DNA of 64,000 nucleotides from Paraferrimonas haliotis (GCF_002282895.1 NZ_NRRB01000001.1:124001-188000), one strand, 5' to 3'; shown: positions 1-8,843, counted from the stretch's first letter. Translations and numbers: made by a program. Notes: generated from the letters alone by a model not told the origin.

Positions 1-414
1 AGATGTGGTATTGGGCAAAGCTGGAACGAGTTGGATAATACTTGTGAAGGAGATTTAACGTTAATGACTCACGTTGATGCAATGAAATATCTTATAGCAA
101 CAGAGGGTGGTTGGCGACTTCCAACAAGAGATGAATTAATGGGGCTAGTGTATTGCCCGACAGGCGTGCCTTCTTATTTTCTAACTGAGGTTGAAGAAAG
201 CTGTGATAGCTCAGACAAGGACGACTGGAAAATTTATGAGCCAGTCTTTCCAATGGTGGGTTCCTACTCAGTTTATAGAACCAGTACTCGTTGGCACGTT
301 CAAGGAGTTAATCAACTTTTCTTTCGGCAAGTAGGGTTTTTGGATGGGAATAGTAATATTTCAGCGAATGAACCTGTTGCGGTCGCAGTTCGGTTAGTGA
401 AAGATAATTCATAA
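1..414 (+). CDS. DUF1566 / Lcl-type domain protein, 5'-truncated
   Basis: The reading frame is open from the first base of the window, so the gene begins upstream; the TTG at 31 is probably not its start. The visible 137 residues carry the pattern of the DUF1566 (Lcl C-terminal-like) domain: an RCGIGQSW opening, a Cys before the central part, the GGWRLPTRDEL signature and a C-terminal AVAVRLVKD strand. Such domains usually lie in exported proteins of gammaproteobacteria and have no settled biochemical role. No signal peptide can be judged because the N-terminus is missing. Family call is fairly firm; function is unknown. Confidence 0.7.
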   Translation, partial: RCGIGQSWNELDNTCEGDLTLMTHVDAMKYLIATEGGWRLPTRDELMGLVYCPTGVPSYFLTEVEESCDSSDKDDWKIYEPVFPMVGSYSVYRTSTRWHVQGVNQLFFRQVGFLDGNSNISANEPVAVAVRLVKDNS

Positions 415-489
415 CCAAAGAAATAATTGAAAAGAATAATTATAATCCTAATAAGTACAATTAGTTACAGACTCATGATTTTTGGACTA

Positions 490-525
490 GCGAGTTTATG
501 AGGATAGTATCTCAAATAAACTCGC
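490..525. other. strong hairpin 3' of the DUF1566 gene
   Basis: A 9-bp perfect stem (490-498 with 517-525), extended by a 4-bp inner stem (499-502 with 511-514) across a 2-nt bulge. No U-run follows on either strand, so it is not a standard intrinsic terminator. It may still stop or protect the converging transcripts of the two flanking genes. Confidence 0.45.
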
Positions 526-556
526 AGCCACTTTGCACAAACTTCTTATAGGATAG

Positions 557-952
557 CTAATCTATCGTTATTGACGTGCGAGTAACCTTTCCTTCTCGTT
601 CATTAAATATACAGCTAAAACTAGACTGTACTGTTTTACCAAGCTTATTTGGGGCTTCTATGCTACCTTTTACGACGTAAACTTGCTGTTCACCATCAGG
701 GGTATCAATCGTTGTGCCTTTGAAAGTGTTTATTTGCTTGAATTTTGATTCGTTTGGGAATTTTAAACGATCTTTTACTGCCAGCCTGCAGTTTGTTCTC
801 ATTTGTTGAGTGATTTCTCGTAGCTGCTTTTCTGCAGCGACTTCTTGTGCGGTCTTGGTTTCTTTTGCTCGAGGAGATTGCGTAGAACTTTCTTTATCTG
901 GCAACAATTGCCATAACCCCACAACAATGATTAGTAAAATGAATGCTCGCAT
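557..952 (-). CDS. hypothetical membrane-anchored or exported protein
   Basis: 131 residues if begun at the ATG at 952, which has AAGGA seven bases upstream; an upstream in-frame start at 991 lacks such a site. Residues 3-15 form a hydrophobic N-terminal segment (signal anchor or signal peptide), followed by a charged linker. The C-terminal domain has NCRLAVKDRLKFP near its start and one further Cys, the pair perhaps forming a disulfide. This C...VK.RL..P layout recurs in small uncharacterised proteobacterial proteins. No function can be assigned. It converges on the DUF1566 gene. Confidence 0.6.
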   Translation of the reverse strand: MRAFILLIIVVGLWQLLPDKESSTQSPRAKETKTAQEVAAEKQLREITQQMRTNCRLAVKDRLKFPNESKFKQINTFKGTTIDTPDGEQQVYVVKGSIEAPNKLGKTVQSSFSCIFNEREGKVTRTSITID

Positions 953-1072
953 ATCTATATCCTTATAAATGTCTAGATAACTTTTCAACAATCATCATAT
1001 TACTTTATACAATGCTAAGCATGATTTTTCTCGCATTTACGAAACAGGAAGTGGGTAAATTCGTGGGTAAAA

Positions 1073-1108
1073 AGCAGAAAAAAAAGGGCTAGAAAAATCT
1101 AACCCTTT
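1073..1108 (-). terminator. intrinsic terminator of dusB-fis
   Basis: On the minus strand an 8-bp stem (GGGTTAGA with TCTAGCCC, one G-U pair; 1086-1093 with 1098-1105) is followed by a run of eight U directly downstream of the fis stop. Confidence 0.8.
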
Positions 1109-1135
1109 GTTTATTTTGTCTTTACTGTTAGCTGC

Positions 1136-1438
1136 TTAGTTCATGCCGTATTTTTTAAGCTTCTTGCGCAAGGTGCCGCGGTTGATGCCCAGCATGTTGG
1201 CTGCGCGAGTTTGGTTGCCGCGAGTGTGCTGCATGATGATGTCTAGAAGAGGAGCTTCAACTTCGCAAAGTACCATTTCGTAAACTTCTTGGGCTTCTTG
1301 GCCTTCAAGGTTAGCGAAGTAGTTTTGTACTGCGCGCTTTACTGAATCACGCAATAGTTGTGGCTTAATAGCGCCGCTTGCGGTTTCAATTTTTCCAACG
1401 GTAAGTTGAGCTTCGTTATGAGTAGGTTGATCAAACAT
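1136..1438 (-). CDS. fis: DNA-binding protein Fis
   Basis: Nucleoid-associated homodimer that bends DNA and tunes rRNA/tRNA promoters and recombination. The 100-residue product matches the family length (98 in E. coli) from the ATG at 1438; a longer frame to 1480 would overlap into dusB. The C-terminal helix-turn-helix, [20 protein letters not shown] ending in KKLKKYGMN, is nearly identical to E. coli Fis, and [13 protein letters not shown] matches the N-terminal helix. It lies 19 bp after dusB, as in enteric bacteria, so it is cotranscribed and its level should follow the dusB promoter. Confidence 0.97.
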   Translation of the reverse strand: MFDQPTHNEAQLTVGKIETASGAIKPQLLRDSVKRAVQNYFANLEGQEAQEVYEMVLCEVEAPLLDIIMQHTRGNQTRAANMLGINRGTLRKKLKKYGMN

Positions 1439-1457
1439 GCTTTGTTTTGCTCTTAAA

Positions 1458-2426
1458 TTAAAGTGTAAAAACTTGCCCAAAATAACGCGTTAATGACTCG
1501 CGTTGCTCTTGAGCACTTTCCAATCGATTAAAGACCGCGCGGAACTCTTTTTGCTCTCCTGAATTTAGGTACCAACCGATGTGTTTACGGGCAAAGCGCA
1601 CCCCTTTAAACTCACCATAAAACTGATGCAGCATATCAAGATGTGACAGCATCACTTGCTGCTGTTCACTGTCTGCAATCGGTTGTGCTTTTGTACCTGT
1701 TTTCAGGTAGTGCAAAATTTCCTGAAAAATCCAAGGTCTTCCTTGGGCTCCACGGCCAATCATAAGCGCATCGACGCCTGTATAATCCAGCACGGCCTGT
1801 GCTTTCTCCGGACTGTCGATATCACCATTTGCAATGACTGGAATCGAAATCGCTCGCTTAATAGCTTTAATGGTGTCGAATTCCGCTTCGCCTTTGTACA
1901 TGTCTTTTCGAGTTCGACCGTGAACGGCCAACGCTTGAATACCGGACTCTTGCGCGATGCGGGCTATTTCGACGCCGTTACGATTATCGGGGTCCCAGCC
2001 AGTACGAATCTTTAGGGTTACCGGTACCTTTACCGCACCAACAACCGCCAATAGAATCTGCTCCACCAATTCAGGGTCTTTTAACAAGGCTGAGCCGGCG
2101 AGCTTTTTGTTTACCTTTTTTGCAGGGCAGCCCATATTAATGTCGATGATCTGCGCACCGTTCGAAACGTTGAACTGAGCAGCATAAGCCATTTGCTGTG
2201 GGTCTGAGCCTGCTATTTGTACTGAGCGGATACCGTGTTCGCCACTGTGGTCCATGCGTTGTCGGCTTTTTTCGCTATCCCAAACCTCTGGGTTGGAAGA
2301 CAGCATTTCTGAAACCGCTAAAGCGGCGCCGTATCGCAGGCACAATTTACGAAATGGCTGATCGGTAACACCAGCCATGGGTGCTAAGATTAGGGGGTTA
2401 TCTAATTGATAATCGCCTATTCGCAT
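1458..2426 (-). CDS. dusB: tRNA-dihydrouridine synthase B
   Basis: FMN/NADPH enzyme reducing specific D-loop uridines of tRNA to dihydrouridine. The product is 322 residues from the ATG at 2426, which has GAGG eight bases upstream; a GTG nine bases earlier is less well placed. Family marks: [12 protein letters not shown] at the N-terminus, [19 protein letters not shown] around the catalytic Cys, KIRTGW, the HGRTR motif and the FMN phosphate loop IANGDI...[13 protein letters not shown]. It is the first gene of the dusB-fis transcript; prmA lies upstream on the same strand. Confidence 0.97.
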   Translation of the reverse strand: MRIGDYQLDNPLILAPMAGVTDQPFRKLCLRYGAALAVSEMLSSNPEVWDSEKSRQRMDHSGEHGIRSVQIAGSDPQQMAYAAQFNVSNGAQIIDINMGCPAKKVNKKLAGSALLKDPELVEQILLAVVGAVKVPVTLKIRTGWDPDNRNGVEIARIAQESGIQALAVHGRTRKDMYKGEAEFDTIKAIKRAISIPVIANGDIDSPEKAQAVLDYTGVDALMIGRGAQGRPWIFQEILHYLKTGTKAQPIADSEQQQVMLSHLDMLHQFYGEFKGVRFARKHIGWYLNSGEQKEFRAVFNRLESAQEQRESLTRYFGQVFTL

Positions 2427-2460
2427 TGGTTGCACCTCGCAGTACCCTTGCTCAACAAAG

Positions 2461-2500
2461 GGGCGCTATATTACGTCTTTTTTTGAGCCGAGAAAAGATT
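2461..2500 (-). promoter_or_regulatory. candidate dusB-fis promoter with GC-rich discriminator
   Basis: On the minus strand TAATAT (2468-2473) is followed at once by AGCGCCCC, a GC-rich discriminator typical of promoters under stringent (ppGpp/DksA) control. AT-rich tracts lie upstream and the -35 is poor. Start of transcription would fall near 2461, about 35 nt before the dusB ATG. The resemblance to the growth-rate-regulated E. coli fis promoter supports the call. Confidence 0.5.
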
Positions 2501-2600
2501 AAAAATTAAGCTTTTTACAAGTTTTTTGCTTGACATTTGACCAAGCGCACAAGCTTAAGCAAGTTGTTAATAACTTGCTAATTTTAGGAGAGAAAAACGA

Positions 2601-2621
2601 GGGCTACCAAGGGATGCAGCC
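2601..2621 (-). terminator. weak terminator-like hairpin after prmA
   Basis: A 5-bp GGGCT/AGCCC stem with a 12-nt loop lies 10 bp past the prmA stop, followed on the minus strand by CGTTTTTC. It is short, so partial read-through into dusB-fis is likely. An 8-bp inverted repeat, AGCAAGTT...AACTTGCT (2558-2579), lies between it and the dusB promoter and has no clear role. Confidence 0.35.
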
Positions 2622-2631
2622 CTAAAATTCA

Positions 2632-3516
2632 TTAGCCTTTTCGCACGCCTGTCAAGCGTGACCAGTCTTCTTTGTGAGCAGGCTCATCCATTTCGAACCA
2701 TTGGCTATAATGCTCACGCAATTCGTCAGCTTGCTCTTGAAGTAAGCCTGATAATGCCAACAAACCACCGCTTTGCACGCGCTCGGCAATTAACGGCGCA
2801 AGCTCTTTCAACGGCCCAGCAAGAATGTTTGCAACCAGCACCTCAGCTTTCAGCTCGTCCGGTTGGTCATTGGGCAAATACAGCGACAGCTTTCGCTCGA
2901 CACCATTACGACGAGCGTTTTCTTGGCTGGCTTCAATGGCTTGAGGGTCAATGTCGATGCCGGTTACATGGGCTGCGCCAAGCTTAAGCGCGGCAATGGC
3001 TAAAATGCCCGAGCCGCAACCAAAATCCACCACTTGGCGATTGGCTAACTCAAGACTATCGAGCCACTCTAAGCACAAGGCTGTGGTTGGGTGAGTACCG
3101 GTGCCAAAAGCCAAGCCTGGGTCTAACAGCACATTAACCGCATCCGGCTCAGGCGCTTCTCGCCAGCTCGGGCAAATCCACAGACGCCGGCCAAACTGCA
3201 TGGGGTGGAAGTTATCCATCCACTCCCGCTCCCAGTCTTTATCTTCGAGCGCCTCTACTTTATAAGCAAAATCTGCTGGCATGCTCGGCCACAGTTTAAG
3301 CTGCTCAACCACAGCGTCCATGTCGGTTAGGGCATCAAAAAGGCCAATAACAATGGTCTCGCCCCACAACCTTGTTTCACCAGGCAGCGGTTCAAACACT
3401 GGATCGTCTTTGGCGTCCATATAGGTGACGGATAAAGCACCGGTTTCAGTTAACGCATCGCTAATTGCGTCTGCGGTTTCATTGGTTGCGTCAATTCGTA
3501 TTTGAATCCAAGCCAT
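2632..3516 (-). CDS. prmA: ribosomal protein L11 methyltransferase PrmA
   Basis: SAM-dependent trimethylation of ribosomal protein L11 in the cytosol. 294 residues against 293 in E. coli, colinear throughout. Visible are the N-terminal substrate-binding domain ([21 protein letters not shown]), the linker [16 protein letters not shown], the SAM motif [21 protein letters not shown] and the [14 protein letters not shown] motif. It precedes dusB-fis on the same strand, as in many gammaproteobacteria. Confidence 0.97.
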   Translation of the reverse strand: MAWIQIRIDATNETADAISDALTETGALSVTYMDAKDDPVFEPLPGETRLWGETIVIGLFDALTDMDAVVEQLKLWPSMPADFAYKVEALEDKDWEREWMDNFHPMQFGRRLWICPSWREAPEPDAVNVLLDPGLAFGTGTHPTTALCLEWLDSLELANRQVVDFGCGSGILAIAALKLGAAHVTGIDIDPQAIEASQENARRNGVERKLSLYLPNDQPDELKAEVLVANILAGPLKELAPLIAERVQSGGLLALSGLLQEQADELREHYSQWFEMDEPAHKEDWSRLTGVRKG

Positions 3517-3774
3517 GGGTTGTTACTGCCTCAAAAAATAGTTGGCGCTAATTGTAAACCAATTTCTTGGCTTTGCGAGTCTTTCCGGTTTTCCCGCGAA
3601 ATGCGCAAATGTGAAGCAGCGCAGGTTGTCCGGTCTAACCAGTGACTAAAGTTCACAAATATTGACTTAGATTCGGGTTTCGTCAAAAAAGCTGCTCTAT
3701 GCTGATGGCTAACTACGTGCTCAGCTACATGCTCAACTAAGAACTCAACCAACCGATATCTAGGAATGCTCGCC

Positions 3775-4473
3775 ATGAAACCTCAGCTTCCCGTTGGCCC
3801 TAATCAGGCCCGCATCGACCTGCTTCAAAGCGTTACCGGCGCTTTGATGGCGCTGTTTTTGATTGTGCACATTCACTTTGAGTCCAGCATTTTACTGGGC
3901 AAAGATGCCTTTTTCGCCGTGGTGCAGATCCTCGAAGGGGGCTTGTTTACCGATGACGGTTTGGGCCGAATGTGGGTTACCAGAGTCTTCAGCGGCTTTA
4001 TGCTGCTGCTGTTCATCGCACACGCGGCTGCCGCACTTAGGCGTTTTCCAACCCGCTATCGTCATTGGAAAGCATTGCGCCAACAAATGAGCGTAGTAAA
4101 GCACGGCGACACACAACTGTGGTTTTGGCAGATGCTGACCGGATTCCTGCTGTTTTTCTTAGTATCGGTTCACTTGTTCACCATGTTGCTTAATCCAGAA
4201 ATTGGCCCCCATTACAGTGCGGCACGGGTGGTGCATGAGCATGCCTGGCTACTGTATCTGCTGCTACTGCCCGCGGTGGTGTTTCACGCCATGATTGGAT
4301 TGTATCGAGTGGCGCTGAAGTGGGGCGTGGTGGCCAATCGCTCTCGCGCTAAAAAGGTAGCCTTGTTTATGTGCGCTTACTTAATGCTAATGGGGCTGGC
4401 CAGTTTACTAGGCTACGTAGCCATAGGGCTGGATTTACCATTGAATTTTGAACCCTTTGGGCCGGCACACTAG
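3775..4473 (+). CDS. frdC: fumarate reductase dihaem cytochrome b subunit (Wolinella type)
   Basis: Membrane subunit that binds two haems b and oxidises quinol for fumarate reduction by FrdAB. Start set at the ATG at 3775 (AGGA nine bases upstream); the ATG at 3766 abuts that site. 232 residues with five predicted membrane helices. Histidines 32, 83, 133 and 171 align with the four haem ligands known in Wolinella succinogenes FrdC, and Glu54 in the LEGG turn with its quinol-site Glu66. The residue aligned with the E-pathway glutamate (Glu180 there), two before the last haem His, is Val169 here. First gene of frdCAB, 12 bp before frdA. Confidence 0.93.
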   Translation: MKPQLPVGPNQARIDLLQSVTGALMALFLIVHIHFESSILLGKDAFFAVVQILEGGLFTDDGLGRMWVTRVFSGFMLLLFIAHAAAALRRFPTRYRHWKALRQQMSVVKHGDTQLWFWQMLTGFLLFFLVSVHLFTMLLNPEIGPHYSAARVVHEHAWLLYLLLLPAVVFHAMIGLYRVALKWGVVANRSRAKKVALFMCAYLMLMGLASLLGYVAIGLDLPLNFEPFGPAH

Positions 4474-4485
4474 GAGCGCAAAAAC

Positions 4486-6459
4486 ATGAAAATCATCTAC
4501 ACAGATTCTTTAGTTATTGGCGCAGGACTGGCGGGTTTGCGAGTAGCAATCGCCAGCAAACAGCGCGGGCTCGATACTTTGGTGTTGTCGCTGATTCCGG
4601 CCAAACGTTCTCACTCAGCAGCGGCCCAAGGGGGCATGCAAGCAAGCCTTGCTAATGCATTAAAAGGCCAAGGCGACAACGAAGATGTGCATTTTCACGA
4701 TACCGTAAAAGGCTCCGACTGGGGCTGCGATCAACAAGTGGCTCGTATGTTTGCTCACACGGCTCCTAAAGCGGTTCGCGAACTGGCCAATTGGGGCGTG
4801 CCATGGACTCGAGTAAAAGCAGGGCCAAGGCAAGTGGTGGTCAACGCCGAAAAAGTCACCCTTGAAGAAGCGCAAAAAGCGCACGGTCTCATTAACGCCC
4901 GAGATTTTGGCGGCACCAAAAAATGGCGTACCTGCTACACCGCCGATGGCACCGGCCACTCGCTGTTATACGCGGTGGATAATAAAGCCATCTCGTTAGA
5001 CATTCCGGTCATAGAGCGGGTAGAAGCGTTGTCGTTAATTCACGACGGTGAGCGTTGTCATGGAGCCATTGTTCGTGACTTGGTCAGCGGCGAAATTAGC
5101 GCTTATGTGGCCAAAGCCACCACCATCGCCACCGGCGGTTATGGACGCCTATACTCTGTGTCCACCAATGCCATTATTTGCGAAGGCATTGGCGCCGCGT
5201 TGGCGTTGGATACCGGGGTGGCCACCTTGGGCAACATGGAAGCGGTGCAGTTTCACCCAACCGCGATTGTGCCGGTAGGCATTTTAACCACCGAAGGTTG
5301 CCGCGGTGACGGCGGCTTGCTTAGAGATAAAGACGGTCATCGGTTTATGCCCGACTACGAACCAGAGAAAAAAGAATTGGCCAGTCGCGATGTGGTGTCA
5401 CGGCGCATGACGGAACACATGCGCAAAGGTAAGGGGGTTGATAGTCCATACGGCCCGCATTTATGGCTCGACATTACCTTACTTGGCAAAGAGCACATTG
5501 ATAAAAACCTGCGTGAAGTGAAGGAAATTTGTGAGAACTTCTTGGGCATAGACCCTGCCAAAGATTGGATCCCAGTGCGACCGACGCAGCATTACTCGAT
5601 GGGCGGTGTGCGTACCAAAGCCAATGGTGAAAGTCCGCAGCTCAAAGGCTTATTTGCCGTTGGTGAAGCCGCGTGTTGGGACATGCACGGCTTTAACCGC
5701 CTTGGCGGCAACAGCTTGGCGGAAACCGTGGTAGCCGGCATGATCATTGGTGAATACGTTGCTGATTTTTGTGACGCTAACGCCCTGCATATCGATACCG
5801 ATTTAATCCACGCTAAGCTTGACGAGCTGAACGGTGAAGTGAGTCAGCTATTGAGCCAAGAAGAAGGTGAAAACGTCTATCAGCTGCGCAACGAAATGCA
5901 GCAAGTAATGATGGACTACGTGGGCATTTTTAGAAACGGTGATGAGCTTGAAAAAGCAGTGTCGACACTGAAACAGCTGATGCAACGCAGTCAAAAGCTC
6001 AAGCTTACCTGCAAAAAGCGTCACGCCAATCCAGAGCTGGTGGATGCGCTGCGGCTAAAACGCATGTTGCGGGTGGCGCAAACCGTGGCCACCGGCGCCT
6101 TAGCGCGCACCGAATCCCGTGGAGCCCATGCGCGGGAAGATTACCCTAAGCGCGACGACGCCAATTGGCTTAATCGCACCTTAGCAAGCTGGCCCAATGC
6201 CCAAGCTTTAGAGCCAACACTGAGCTACGAGGCGCTGGATGTGATGGCCATGGAGCTACCCCCAGGTTATCGCGGTTACGGCGATGATAACGCCATTGCC
6301 CATCCCGACACCGAAAAACGCAACGCGCAATTGGCTGACATTCGCGAGCAGCTTGGCAACAGCGCCACAGCCCAACAGCGCCAAGATGCCATCATGCCAT
6401 TTCAGTTACCCAGCCAGTTTAAACCGGCAAACCAACGACTCGAGGACAGTGAATCATGA
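4486..6459 (+). CDS. frdA: fumarate reductase flavoprotein subunit
   Basis: Catalytic subunit reducing fumarate to succinate on the cytoplasmic face. 657 residues, the length of epsilonproteobacterial FrdA. Features in order: FAD Rossmann motif VIGAGLAG (10-17), His43 in HSAAAQGGM for the covalent FAD link, the active-site stretch [23 protein letters not shown] near residue 260, a catalytic-Arg region around 290-310, the SMGGVRT segment, and the C-terminal [11 protein letters not shown] motif. A well placed AGGAG precedes the ATG, and the stop overlaps frdB by ATGA. The menaquinol-linked form is inferred from similarity. Confidence 0.95.
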   Translation: MKIIYTDSLVIGAGLAGLRVAIASKQRGLDTLVLSLIPAKRSHSAAAQGGMQASLANALKGQGDNEDVHFHDTVKGSDWGCDQQVARMFAHTAPKAVRELANWGVPWTRVKAGPRQVVVNAEKVTLEEAQKAHGLINARDFGGTKKWRTCYTADGTGHSLLYAVDNKAISLDIPVIERVEALSLIHDGERCHGAIVRDLVSGEISAYVAKATTIATGGYGRLYSVSTNAIICEGIGAALALDTGVATLGNMEAVQFHPTAIVPVGILTTEGCRGDGGLLRDKDGHRFMPDYEPEKKELASRDVVSRRMTEHMRKGKGVDSPYGPHLWLDITLLGKEHIDKNLREVKEICENFLGIDPAKDWIPVRPTQHYSMGGVRTKANGESPQLKGLFAVGEAACWDMHGFNRLGGNSLAETVVAGMIIGEYVADFCDANALHIDTDLIHAKLDELNGEVSQLLSQEEGENVYQLRNEMQQVMMDYVGIFRNGDELEKAVSTLKQLMQRSQKLKLTCKKRHANPELVDALRLKRMLRVAQTVATGALARTESRGAHAREDYPKRDDANWLNRTLASWPNAQALEPTLSYEALDVMAMELPPGYRGYGDDNAIAHPDTEKRNAQLADIREQLGNSATAQQRQDAIMPFQLPSQFKPANQRLEDSES

Positions 6460-7184
6460 GCCAAGGCCGTACCTTAACCTTCAATATTTTTCGCTACGAT
6501 CCGCAACAACCGGACTGTCAGCCGAGCACTGAACGTTATCAAATAACCGAAGCGCCGGGTATGACGGTGTTCATTGCCTTGAATATGATTCGCGAGCAGC
6601 AAGACCCATCGTTGCAGTTTGACTTTGTATGTCGAGCCGGCATTTGCGGAAGTTGTGCCATGGTCATTAATGGCGTGCCAACGCTGGCTTGTCGAACCCT
6701 TACCGCGAATTATGCCGACGCTGAAATCACCCTAATGCCGTTGCCGGGGTTTGAGCTTATTGGCGATTTGTCGGTGAATACCGGTAAGTTCATGCGTCAA
6801 TTGTCCGAGCGACTGCAGCTGTGGCTAACCCCAACCCAACAAGAAAATGACATTCATTCCATTGAAGCACCGATGGAGCCGGAGTTAGCGGATGAGTTGT
6901 ATGAGCTGGAGCGCTGCATTGAATGCGGCTGCTGCGTATCGGCCTGTGCCACCAAGCAAATGAACGACCACTTTGTGGGGGCGGTGGGGCTTATGAAACT
7001 GGCGCGGTTTGCCAAAGACAGCCGTGACGCTCGTGAAGATAGCGATTTCTACCACGTTATCGGCAATCAAGACGGCGTGTTTGGCTGCATGACCTTGCTA
7101 GGCTGCCAAGACAATTGCCCGAAACAACTGCCGCACCAAACGCAAATCGCTTATTTGCGCCGTAAAATGACACGAATTATTTAG
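6456..7184 (+). CDS. frdB: fumarate reductase iron-sulfur subunit
   Basis: Electron-transfer subunit linking the haems of FrdC to FAD in FrdA. 242 residues. Cysteine groups in order: CRAGICGSC plus a later Cys for the [2Fe-2S] cluster, [11 protein letters not shown] for the [4Fe-4S] cluster, and [12 protein letters not shown] supplying the [3Fe-4S] cluster and closing the set. ATGA overlap with frdA indicates translational coupling; a strong terminator closes the operon. A decayed copy of the last coding segment is found at 8844-8915. Confidence 0.95.
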   Translation: MSQGRTLTFNIFRYDPQQPDCQPSTERYQITEAPGMTVFIALNMIREQQDPSLQFDFVCRAGICGSCAMVINGVPTLACRTLTANYADAEITLMPLPGFELIGDLSVNTGKFMRQLSERLQLWLTPTQQENDIHSIEAPMEPELADELYELERCIECGCCVSACATKQMNDHFVGAVGLMKLARFAKDSRDAREDSDFYHVIGNQDGVFGCMTLLGCQDNCPKQLPHQTQIAYLRRKMTRII

Positions 7185-7195
7185 GGTTCAGAGTG

Positions 7196-7231
7196 AAAAA
7201 ATGCCCGTTCGTATAGGAACGGGCATTTTTA
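7196..7231. terminator. bidirectional terminator after frdB
   Basis: Perfect 10-bp stem ATGCCCGTTC/GAACGGGCAT (7201-7210 with 7217-7226), 6-nt loop, A-run before and T-run after. It can serve frdB on the plus strand and the converging gene at 7232 on the minus strand. Confidence 0.9.
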
Positions 7232-8041
7232 CTAATGAAGCTGGCAGTTGCTATGACATGACCAAGGAAGTATGTCCACAACGATAGTTTTGGTAATACT
7301 TTGGAAATGGTACGGTGTACCAGAGTTTATGGGGAGTCCTGTGGCATTGGTTCCAAATGAATCGTATTCGACAACCCCGTTATCATTGACCCTAATTTTG
7401 ATGCTTTTTTTACCACCAGTGGACGAATAGAAAATCAGTTTGTTAGACGTTGAGTTTTGTTTTTGTAAATTAGCGCCATTCTCATCGCCAATCCACCATT
7501 CATAAGAAGTAATCTGGCCGTCCACATCATTAGCATTGGCGGTAACAGTGACTCTGTTAGTCCCACCTAGCCAGCTATTTTCTTCAACCACACTTATTGA
7601 AACCGAAGGCGTGTAGTTCTCAGAGGTTATTGTGCGAGATTGTCCAGTGATAGAAGAGCAATCAGGAACATACCCATATGGGGTATAAATCATCGCTAAC
7701 TCTCTAGTTAAACCACCGTGGTGTATTGTGTCTGGTATTTTGAAAACATCGTCTGTGGTTCCATCTTCGCTCAAAACAATTACAGCGTTATAGTCAACAT
7801 AGAGAGTTTGAGGCTGATACTTACATTTGAGATCATCAAGCTCATATCTAATCGTATGTAAAGAAGAGGCTAAGGTGGAGGAGGTAAATAATATAGAAAT
7901 GAAAAATAGGGTGAAAATGCTAAATTGATTGTTTGATTGTTTGATTGTTTGATTGTTTGATTGTTTGATTGTTTGATTGTTTGATTGTTTGATTGTTTGA
8001 TTGTTTGATTGTTTGATTGTTTGATTGTTTGATTGTTTCAT
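7232..8041 (-). CDS. secreted PKD/Ig-like protein with phase-variable octamer array
   Basis: 269 residues as sequenced. The ATG at 8041 has AAAGG seven bases upstream and is followed directly by 14 copies of AAACAATC, read as a repeating KQSNNQTI octapeptide. A hydrophobic signal-peptide core follows at about residues 48-65, ending in a TLASS-like cleavage site. The mature part has early Cys pairs, a middle domain resembling a PKD/Ig-like beta-sandwich (VTVTANANDVDG, SYEWWIGD) and a Cys-rich tail. With 2+3n copies the signal peptide is in frame (14 is such a number). With 13 copies translation stops two codons after the array, with 15 about 19 codons after. The partner of the domain is unknown. 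It lies 33 bp after a beta-barrel gene, probably in one transcript. Confidence 0.75.
   Translation of the reverse strand: MKQSNNQTIKQSNNQTIKQSNNQTIKQSNNQTIKQSNNQFSIFTLFFISILFTSSTLASSLHTIRYELDDLKCKYQPQTLYVDYNAVIVLSEDGTTDDVFKIPDTIHHGGLTRELAMIYTPYGYVPDCSSITGQSRTITSENYTPSVSISVVEENSWLGGTNRVTVTANANDVDGQITSYEWWIGDENGANLQKQNSTSNKLIFYSSTGGKKSIKIRVNDNGVVEYDSFGTNATGLPINSGTPYHFQSITKTIVVDILPWSCHSNCQLH
7927..8038 (-). repeat. tandem octanucleotide array, 14 perfect copies
   Basis: Fourteen uninterrupted copies of GATTGTTT (plus strand), AAACAATC on the coding strand, 112 bp, lying between the start codon and the signal-peptide region of the gene at 7232-8041. No copy contains a stop in any frame. Perfect identity of all copies implies recent or continuing slippage. 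Confidence 0.98.
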
Positions 8042-8074
8042 TTTGCAGCCTTTAAGCCAATTAAAATTTATAAG

Positions 8075-8662
8075 TTAAAAAGAATAGTTAATACCTAACT
8101 GATATTGAGTGAGCCTATCCTGTTCTCGTAGGTAGCCAATATTAGCACTTAGGGTATCGTTAATTTTGTAGTAAATAGCAGTGGAGTAGATGTTGTAAGG
8201 CGTATAGTAACCGTCTAAAAATATTCTCTCATAGTCGAGTGTTGCGTCCACTTTAGGCAAGAGTTCTGCTGCAGCTGAAACCTTTATCGCGGGAGACTGC
8301 GCCGAGAAGTTCGGGGAAACATTGGAAAGCTCATCTTTTTCCCAACGGTAGCCAATAAAACTAGTGAATCGAAAGATGTCCGTTTGGAAAGCGTCATAAC
8401 CGATATATGCTATTGTATCTTGCTGAGACTCTGTGATGGGTGTTACGCCTAAAAATTTACCATCTCCTTTGGAATATTGATGGCGAAGATCAGCTGCAAA
8501 GCGGCCAACCCCCAACTGATAGGTTATCCCCACTCCGTTAAGGGATGAAGCCCAGTCTGATTTTGTCTTGCTGTATAAATAACTGACAGATACTTGCTGT
8601 TCAAGTTCGGCTGATACGCCAAAGCTAGTCATTACTAGCACAGCGGTTAGTAAGTTTTTCAT
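8075..8662 (-). CDS. small outer-membrane beta-barrel protein
   Basis: 195 residues with an N-terminal signal peptide (about residues 1-18, ending FGVSA). The rest alternates polar and hydrophobic residues in strand-length blocks with aromatic ends, and it finishes in YQLGINYSF, an aromatic C-terminal beta-signal recognised by the Bam machinery. About 8-10 strands fit. No specific family recognised. The start has AAGG seven bases before the ATG. It is the upstream partner of the octamer-repeat gene, so its transcript probably carries both. Confidence 0.65.
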   Translation of the reverse strand: MKNLLTAVLVMTSFGVSAELEQQVSVSYLYSKTKSDWASSLNGVGITYQLGVGRFAADLRHQYSKGDGKFLGVTPITESQQDTIAYIGYDAFQTDIFRFTSFIGYRWEKDELSNVSPNFSAQSPAIKVSAAAELLPKVDATLDYERIFLDGYYTPYNIYSTAIYYKINDTLSANIGYLREQDRLTQYQLGINYSF

Positions 8663-8752
8663 AAGGTTACCTTAGGGTACTTTATAGTTGTTGTTGATTT
8701 TATGGGGGGATTGCCGACAGTGATCATTGATGAGCCATTCACATCGATCAGC

Positions 8753-8767
8753 GTGCAATCCTTGCAC
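8753..8767. promoter_or_regulatory. inverted repeat upstream of the beta-barrel gene
   Basis: GTGCAATCCTTGCAC is a perfect 6-3-6 inverted repeat about 90 bp before the start of the gene at 8075-8662, in the region expected to hold its promoter. It may be an operator or the stem of a 5' leader; no known regulator was recognised. Confidence 0.3.
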
Positions 8768-8843
8768 TTTACTCTAGCTGAGCAAAAAACAGTTTATTGC
8801 AAAAATGTTAAAATGCAAAGTGGTTTTACTGAGTCATGGAGTG

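Noticed and set aside
415-556. Integron attC site between the first two genes
   Set aside because: The GTTRRRY/RYYYAAC core and inner inverted boxes of attC are absent; only a plain hairpin is seen.
1051-1071. Direct repeat GTGGGTAAA twice, 12 bp apart, near the fis terminator, considered as an attachment site or integrase remnant
   Set aside because: Too short, no matching copy elsewhere in the window and no integrase gene nearby.
3531-3776. 81-residue minus-strand frame between prmA and frdC
   Set aside because: No ribosome-binding site, no recognisable family, and it spans the space where both flanking promoters should lie.
7232-8041. The octamer array as a CRISPR or minisatellite unrelated to coding
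   Set aside because: It has no spacers, its unit is 8 bp, and it lies in frame directly after a well placed start codon.
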